From Labia minor (Eukaryota > Arthropoda > Insecta > Dermaptera > Spongiphoridae), in contig OY720344.1 in the NCBI GenBank assembly GCA_963082975.1, positions 372,001-436,000 on the forward strand: DNA of 64,000 nt, written 5' to 3'. Positions 57,940 to 64,000 of the stretch are shown here, piece by piece (within the stretch, counting starts at the first letter, position 1; each line of letters opens with the position of its first letter). The translations under genes and the position numbers were made by a program. The notes beneath the pieces were generated by a model, which saw only the letters and a list, made by a program, of their open reading frames with translations, made no database searches and was not told the DNA's origin.

Positions 57940-58447
57940 TTTTAAATGAACATATTTTAAATAAATTTGTTTGTGGTATAAGAAGAGCCCTCTTTACAAA
58001 ATGGCAAATATGTATATATCATTTAACATAACTTAGTTAAAGAGGACAATCATAATTACAATTTAAATTGAATTTGATTGCATTGGAATATGTTACTCTC
58101 TTGAGGCTAATTTCCCTTTATTTCAAACGACAAACAAAACAAAAAACCTAACAAAAATAAATAATAACCATTCACACAAGAAAAAATTAAATAAACAAGA
58201 AAAAAAATTAATCCAATTGCTAATAATAATTATATTATAATGATAATAATTAGCAATAAATTTACAAAATCCAAGCAATTATTTTAAGATTGTTACTATT
58301 TTAACATTATTATACATTTTTAATATTTTTATAAGTTATTATATATATATATATACGTATTATTATTGTTATTAACATATTTATCTGGGATATAATCACG
58401 TATATTTGTGAGATTCTTTTAAATTGAGAAAATGGAAATCTAAACCA

Positions 58448-58485
<38 letters not shown>

Positions 58486-58655
58486 GATGTATATTTTAGA
58501 AATTTGTAGGTATATGTTTCTCTCTCATATTAGAAATTAAATCAAATTTTATAATTTATAAGCAATTGTAATTTAATAATGGTCGGCCACTTAGTTGTTA
58601 TTGTATCTATATATCTATATCTATATCTATATATATATTATATATTATCTTTATC
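57940..58655. other. AT-rich stretch, nothing recognised
   Basis: (AT)n at 58,448-58,483; no exon or repeat border. Confidence 0.5.
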
Positions 58656-58659
58656 TATA

Positions 58660-58766
58660 TATATAAAAAAAGGTTTTTGTCTGCACATTGCTCAGAATTT
58701 AAAATTTTTTGCATATCTTCGCGTTTCATGACCTCTAGAATCCAAAAGTGACTTTAGAATTTTTCA

Positions 58767-58810
<44 letters not shown>

Positions 58811-58990
58811 CGGAAAATTACTATTTTATAGACTCAGAATTGGCTGAACCGATTTCTATGAAATTACATCACAATATTCTTATATACCCCTAGAGTAACA
58901 TAGGCTATAAATTTTATTTATATCTTATCAATAACCGCAGAAATTAATTTTTTAAAGTTTATATAATTCTCCGTGTTGTTCATTCAAGAG
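58660..58990. repeat. R8 repeat with TCTG microsatellite
   Basis: TCTGCACATTGCTCAGAATT, a TCTG run at 58,768-58,810, then TTGGCTGAACCGATTTCTAT. Inverse of 13,015-13,160 with a longer run; a trace is at 27,270. Confidence 0.6.
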
Positions 58991-58994
58991 CAGC

Positions 58995-59875
58995 TCGCGG
59001 CTCACTGTCGGCCTAGCGGAATCATTTCAAACAATGAATTATCATAGCTATTCCCAATCAAAGAATTATTATAATATTTCACTTTTTATTTTAAATTCTA
59101 ATATTCAAATATCAATTCAATTAGATAATTTATTCTAAAAGTTCCCATTTTAATTAATTTAATAAAATATTTAGATCATATTTATATTAACTTAATTTTT
59201 ATTTATTCTTTCTATATATTTGAATATATTTCTTCTTTTCTATTTGAAAGTGAAAGGTTAAAAAATCTCGCTAAGAACATTCAATATTTCTATACACAAA
59301 TTATTCAAAGTATTGGCAAAGCGTATCACTCATAATCAGTTTAATTTGAAATTTTTATAAATTAACAAAGTGAAAATTTTTATTTGTTTAAATTTTATTA
59401 CAATGAATCAAAAAAAATTAAATATATAGATCACATGATTAAGCGAAGCAAGAAACTTGAGGGAAATAACTGTTGGACGGAGGTCGGACATGACAGAAAC
59501 TGTAAGCGAAATCTTCATATTGCGACTAATAATTTTCAAATCCCCTAGCACCACAGAATTAGATAAGTTTCTTTTAAGGGAGGAAAATAACTATGATCTA
59601 AAAAAATTAATAAATGAACTTAATAATAAAAAAACAAATAAATCAATTAATTTAAATTAATACTATTAATGAATGTATATATTGGTAATTTATCTATAGT
59701 TTTATACCGTTAATTTTTATAAATTGTCTCAAGTCTCTATTTTTGCATTTTCTCAAGTTTCATTATAATTAAAAATATTCAATAATAATCTAGCAATGAA
59801 AATAAAATATCAAAATGTAATGATCAAGAAATATTATACTCTATTTCACTATTATAACATATACAATACTTAAGA
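58995..59875. other. Mostly AT-rich, possible hAT scrap
   Basis: A frame at 59,457-59,650 reads TETVSEIFILRLIIFKSPS then TTELDKFLLREEN; the second part resembles the run-up to a hAT dimerisation domain but is too short to assign. Confidence 0.3.
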
Positions 59876-59879
59876 ACCA

Positions 59880-61015
59880 TAGGCGGAGGAAATATTAGGA
59901 GATATCATTGCGGGTTCAGGCCAAATCGACCAACATTAATTAAGATATTATCATTATGACAGATATTAGGAAAAAAATCGTGAATTCAATATTTCTGTTC
60001 ACTAATTATTTGTAGACTTTAGTAAAACATACGCATGACTCAATATAGATCAGCATAAACTTTTTCAAATTTTGATCTTCAAATTTGTCTTGAAGGTAGT
60101 AAATCAATTGTAAAATATTAGGTTACCCAGAATACTTAAATATAATAGGAGATTCGGCAATTGCAATTACAGATAGCGAGGAAATATTAATGGAGGTTTG
60201 AAATTAATAGTGATAAGAAAAAATATTTAGTAACAAAGAGGAAAAGTATTAACATACAAAATCTTAAGATACAAAATGTAGAATTTGAATATGTTGAAAA
60301 ATTGAATGTAATCACAAAGGATAATAATATTTGAGAAGAATTTAAATTGGGGTTGCAATCGGGAAACGCCTGTTATCTTGCAATAAAGAGGTTTATCTCA
60401 TCAAAATTATATCAAAGGGAATATATAAAAAAATTATTTTGCCTGTAGGATAGGATTATTCCCTGCATTTATTGGCCAAAGAAAGATGAGGTCACCGGGG
60501 AATGGGGGAGACTGCATAACAAGAAATTGCATGGCCTCTCTGCATCTTCAGAAATAGTTAGGATTATAAAAGGGAAAAAGCTGCGATAGGCAGGGCACGT
60601 GGCTAGAATGGGAGAGGAAAAAGATATTGGTGGGGAGACCGATTGGAAAACGTCCGCTTGGAAAACCAATGACGCGTAGGAAGGGACGTAAGAGAGATGG
60701 GACAAGGGCTCAGGATAGGGACACTTGGAGAAATGTGGTTGTTGCGGCCAAGAACTTTCGAGTATCTTTGAGCCACATACATATATATATACCATATACA
60801 ATAATAAAATATATAATTAATTTACTGATTAAATAAAAATATATTTTAAATAAGAACACAAAAAGAAATGAATGTTTTATGAAATATATTGATTGAAACA
60901 AAATGGATGAAAACCTTTTACTACTTTCAACCAAATACTATGTACCACTCGGGGGTACAGGGGGCGGAGCCCCCGTCTAGGTGTGAAGAGCGCCGAAGGC
61001 GCTCTGAGCAGCTAG
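59880..61015 (+). mobile_element. LINE fragment, RT to 3' end
   Basis: The longest plus-strand copy of the main LINE family. It begins in reverse transcriptase (YHCGFRPNRPTLIKI), continues through RFEINSDKKKYLVTKRK and GNACYLAIKRFISSKL, then AGHVARMGEE after a TAG, and ends with 3' UTR hairpins (60,960-60,974 and 60,988-61,004) before GAGCAGCTAG. The last 700 bp are nearly identical to 27,545-28,270. Confidence 0.75.
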
Positions 61016-61114
61016 TATATTATATATATATTTATATTTTATATATAAAATTCTCGTGTCACAAAACTTTGAAAAAATACTCCTCCGAAACGGCTGGACC
61101 GATTCTTATGAAAT

Positions 61115-61600
61115 TTTTTATGTTTATTCAGTAGGTCTCAAGGCATGTCAGACTTCTTTTATTAAACCGCTAATTGGTAAGGTGTGTCCAGGGGGAGGGA
61201 TTTACGTAAAAATAGTTTAGTTACCATGCTAGATCATAGAGGCGCTGGTGGCGAAAATTTGAAATCTTATATATATCCTAATAGGGGACTTGCAAACAGG
61301 GATTGTTCGCAGGTTGGCGGGCTAGGGCGTTATCTTATGACTTTGCACCCTCAGTTCGAAACTCGCAAAGGCACATTTTTTTCTTTAAGTATTATATATT
61401 TTACAAATTTATTAATTTTTATTATTTTAATATTTTATTAACTTATTTTATTTTATTAAATTAAATTTTATTTTATTAAATTAATAGTTATGTCAATTAA
61501 TTTTTTGTGCATAAATAAACATTTATAAAAAACTATATGATTATTTGAAATATTGTAAATATTAGAAAAATAAAAATAAAAATATAAATATTAAAAACAT
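61115..61600 (+). repeat. R5 tRNA-derived SINE-like repeat
   Basis: Plus-strand copy: GGTAAGGTGTGTCC, GAGGCGCTGGTGGCG, then a tRNA-like unit with GGTTGGCGGGCTAGGG and CAGTTCGAAACTCGC (about 61,312-61,368) and an AT-rich tail. Inverse of 45,275-45,735. Confidence 0.65.
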
Positions 61601-61684
61601 TTTTTATTGTATTCTTTGCGCTGCTAAATGACAACATGTTTATATCAAATTTTTAAAAATTAATTTCTGCGGTTATTGATTAGA

Positions 61685-61735
61685 TATTAAGTACCGGGAC
61701 CCCGAGCCTCGGCTCGGTACTTAAGTTAAAACAAA
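61685..61735 (+). repeat. R6 hairpin module
   Basis: AAGTACCGGGACCCCGAGCC and the paired GGCTCGGTACTTAAG; the same module as 158-195, here without the rest of R6. Confidence 0.75.
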
Positions 61736-61960
61736 TCTTATCTTATTATGCTAGCTAAAATTGTATATATATTTGTATATATATATAACCATTGGTTCTC
61801 AAAAACCGCTCTAACGATTTTTTTCAAATTTACACTAGATATAGTATTTATAAAGAAAAATTGAGTTTTATTGATCACATCTCTTGAAACTTACAGCTTC
61901 ATTATTAATTTCTTAATTGAAAATTATATATGGGTGTGACGTCATCAATTTTACTTCAAT
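61736..61960 (-). repeat. R9 repeat, inverted copy
   Basis: Reverse complement of 1,570-1,755: CTTATCTTATTATGCTAGC, then TCTCAAAAACCGCTCTAACG. Confidence 0.7.
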
Positions 61961-62329
61961 TAATATTTTTTTTATATTTAAAATATTTTAAAATAAAATA
62001 AATTTCGAAATAAAATTAAAAATATTTATTTTTAATAATATATATATATATATATATATATTTATTAATCTTAATTAATTAATTATTAACAAAAAAATAC
62101 GGTTGGTTGATTCCCGCTTTTTTTTAAATGAATTGTATTAACATTTTTTTATATATTTAAAATATTTTAAAATTCATTATTTAATTTCAAAATAAAATTA
62201 AAAATATTTATTTTTAATAAAATATATATATATATTTATTAATCACTCTCAAAAAAAACAAAAACAAAAACAAAAAAAACATATAATTCTTGCAAAGAGA
62301 TTAAAAATGTCATTTTCATCATCTAAATA

Positions 62330-62470
62330 TATTAGTCTATTGGGTAAAGGCACTGTTTTGAATAGTCAACTTAGCAGGATCGAAACCGGCGGAAAAAAAT
62401 TTTTTTTTTTTTTTTATCTATTATTTTATATTTATTTATTCATTGTTCTTTGATTAAATTTAATTTCTTT
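62330..62470 (+). repeat. tRNA-like SINE fragment
   Basis: GTCTATTGGGTAAAGGCAC and GGATCGAAACCGGCGG at tRNA-like spacing, then a T run and the AT tail also seen (inverted) at 1,310-1,400. Confidence 0.4.
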
Positions 62471-62889
62471 TATTTTATTTTATTAATTAAAATGATGCAA
62501 CATTTAATAATTGTAATATTGTAATAAATTTTATTTTTTTTATTTTATTAATTACTTATTAGTCATTAACTAATAATTTAATATTAATTCAAAATTTTAT
62601 AAATTTTTATTATTTAATTTTGCTTTTGTTTATATATATATTTTAATTAACTTATCTTATCTTTTAATTTATATATGGACAAATGACACTCATATTGAAA
62701 TTTGACTCCCGCCTTTTTTTAAAAGATATTTTTTTTATATTTAAAATATTTTAAAATTTTTTATTTAATTTCGAAATAAAATTAAAAATATATATTTTAA
62801 TAATATTTTATAATTATAAATTACGATATATATTTATCATTCTTCCAATAAAAAAAAAATATTCATGCACTTAGAAACATATCTAATAA

Positions 62890-63085
62890 TACATATTTAT
62901 GTATTATTGAGGACCCCAAGTTCCATGCAATGATGCAACATTTAATAATTGTAATAAATAATTAAAGAATTGTATATCAGCTCGGTGTCCCAAGTATTAA
63001 TGTTACCAGCCAAACCCAATATAATAATGAATTATTTTTTTTTAACTTAATTACCTAGCCGAGGCTCGGGGTCCCGGTGTGATCT
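62890..63085 (-). repeat. R6 repeat, inverted copy
   Basis: Full R6 in inverse orientation, from GAGGACCCCAAGTTCCAT to GAGGCTCGGGGTCCCGG. Confidence 0.7.
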
Positions 63086-63199
63086 TAATATATTGTCAGA
63101 ATTAGATAAATAATGTAGAGAGAAACATTATTTAAAAATAGATATTTATTTAAATGAAATAAAATTATTTAATTTACAGAATGAAAATGTCTATAATAA

Positions 63200-63365
63200 T
63201 GTCTAAACATTTTTTCGAGCGACAGCTCGGTATCCCAGGTATTAATATTACCAGCCAAACCCAATAATAATGAATCATTTTTTTTAACTTAAGTACCGAG
63301 CCGAGGCTCGGGGTCCCGGTACTGATTCATTATTATTGGGTTTGGCTGGTAATATTAATACCTGT
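63200..63365. repeat. R6 copy with perfect 42-bp inverted repeat
   Basis: Arms 63,236-63,277 and 63,323-63,364 are exact reverse complements. The 45-base spacer holds the GC hairpin module CCGAGCC-GA-GGCTCGG (63,296-63,311). Confidence 0.9.
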
Positions 63366-63535
63366 GGACAAGCCGCTGATTATATAAAATATTGTTCAGC
63401 CTGTCGGACCACCTGTGCCACTAGTGAAGGAGTTAAAAAAAAGAATTCTCAACTCTTTCACACGGGGAATAAAACAAATTATTTGGGAAAGGAACCCTTA
63501 AATATACTTCACCAAAGAGTGCAGTACGTTTGACT
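63366..63535 (+). pseudogene. Possible retroelement zinc-finger fragment
   Basis: The frame reads GQAADYIKYCSACRTTCATS then EGVKKKNSQLFHTG. The 'Y...C..C' spacing is like the second half of the H2C2 finger in front of gypsy-type integrases, but the similarity is weak and the frame ends quickly. It sits beside the R6 palindrome, which may mean R6 belongs to the same retroelement. Confidence 0.2.
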
Positions 63536-63539
63536 ATTA

Positions 63540-64000
63540 GCGCTTAGGAGAATCACCTTGAACATCCAAAATCGTAAAGCAATAACAAATTAAATTAATG
63601 AAATATCCGATGCTAACATATGGGCCTGCAAAGGAAAGATTAGGTTCACTTTTTCTAAATAAAAGAGAAGTGTTCGTTGCCACGTTATATGTATTTAATT
63701 AAAGAAAAATTAATATAAAGTAAAAAATAACTAAAATAAAATTAAAATATAAAAATAAAAGAAATAAATGCTGGCTAATACTCAGCTAAAACAAACAAAT
63801 TACAAAAATATAGTAATAATAACTGAAACACAGTGTCTCCACGTGTTTAACAACGAAATGGCGAATTTACACCTAAAAAGCGTGGAAAAGGAATCCACGT
63901 TCAAAATACAAGTTCTCAAGACGAAGTCACACAAGCAAGTGAGGCGGCCAGCTCTTGACGTCAAGGTAGCCAGCCTTTTTGGCGCCATGGGCCAAAATCG
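63540..64000. other. Unassigned end of window
   Basis: AT-rich then GC-richer after 63,830. The last 120 bp may be part of another repeat cut by the window edge. No gene recognised. Confidence 0.4.

Noticed and set aside
57771..58031. 86-residue plus-strand ORF
   Set aside because: Arises from a pyrimidine-rich tract and has no recognisable domain.

Overview
This is AT-rich nuclear DNA from a eukaryote, most likely an arthropod and probably an insect. The evidence is a host gene split by spliceosomal introns with GT/AG borders, a dense load of arthropod-type transposon relics (mariner, hAT, pogo/Tigger-like, non-LTR LINEs, a Penelope-like element, tRNA-derived SINE-like repeats) and abundant AT, GT, GA and CAGA microsatellites. 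I cannot name the species from the sequence.

Only one convincing host gene is present. It is an FLVCR-family major facilitator transporter on the minus strand, with five exons between 13,699 and 9,386. Intron phases are coherent (0, 0, 1, 0, 2) and the product runs from the N-terminus through about 345 residues. The last part of the protein was not found and probably lies in one or more exons I could not see or beyond the window's left edge. Its introns contain LINE scraps and a deleted mariner.

The rest is a graveyard of nested mobile elements. From left to right: a mosaic of short repeats (1-1,760); a 1.5-kb terminal-inverted-repeat element with a frameshifted, internally deleted CxxC-type protein (1,764-3,252); a 1-kb element with the tail of a KRBA2/Ginger-type integrase protein and a foldback right end (4,245-5,279); hAT and THAP-like scraps (6.5-7.2 kb); three copies of a ~630-bp repeat called R2 here (8.5, 18.7, 25.2 kb); mariners at 11.2, 22.6, 23.15, 33.5, 36.3 and 49.2 kb; a SWIM-domain pseudogene (29.1-29.8 kb); a Tigger-like element filled with other repeats (29.99-32.33 kb); a hAT element with an exact 8-bp target duplication inside a copy of repeat R1 (37,270-38,445); a 156-bp perfect inverted repeat around a 460-bp spacer (44,387-45,158); non-LTR and Penelope-like 3' ends (45.8-47.6 kb); and repeated copies of one LINE family (26.3, 27.5, 42.3, 49.0, 50.8, 52.5 and 59.9 kb) whose 3' end carries two GC-rich hairpins. 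The window ends in the same repeat mosaic with which it begins.

No clearly new biological system was recognised. The items most worth a second look are the 156-bp inverted repeat, the two element families with readable termini (1.8-3.3 and 4.2-5.3 kb), the Penelope-like end with a decayed hammerhead-like fold, and the shared 3'-end architecture of repeats R1, R2 and R10. Family names R1-R10 are local labels only. All identities come from reading the sequence and from memory of the families; no database search was run.
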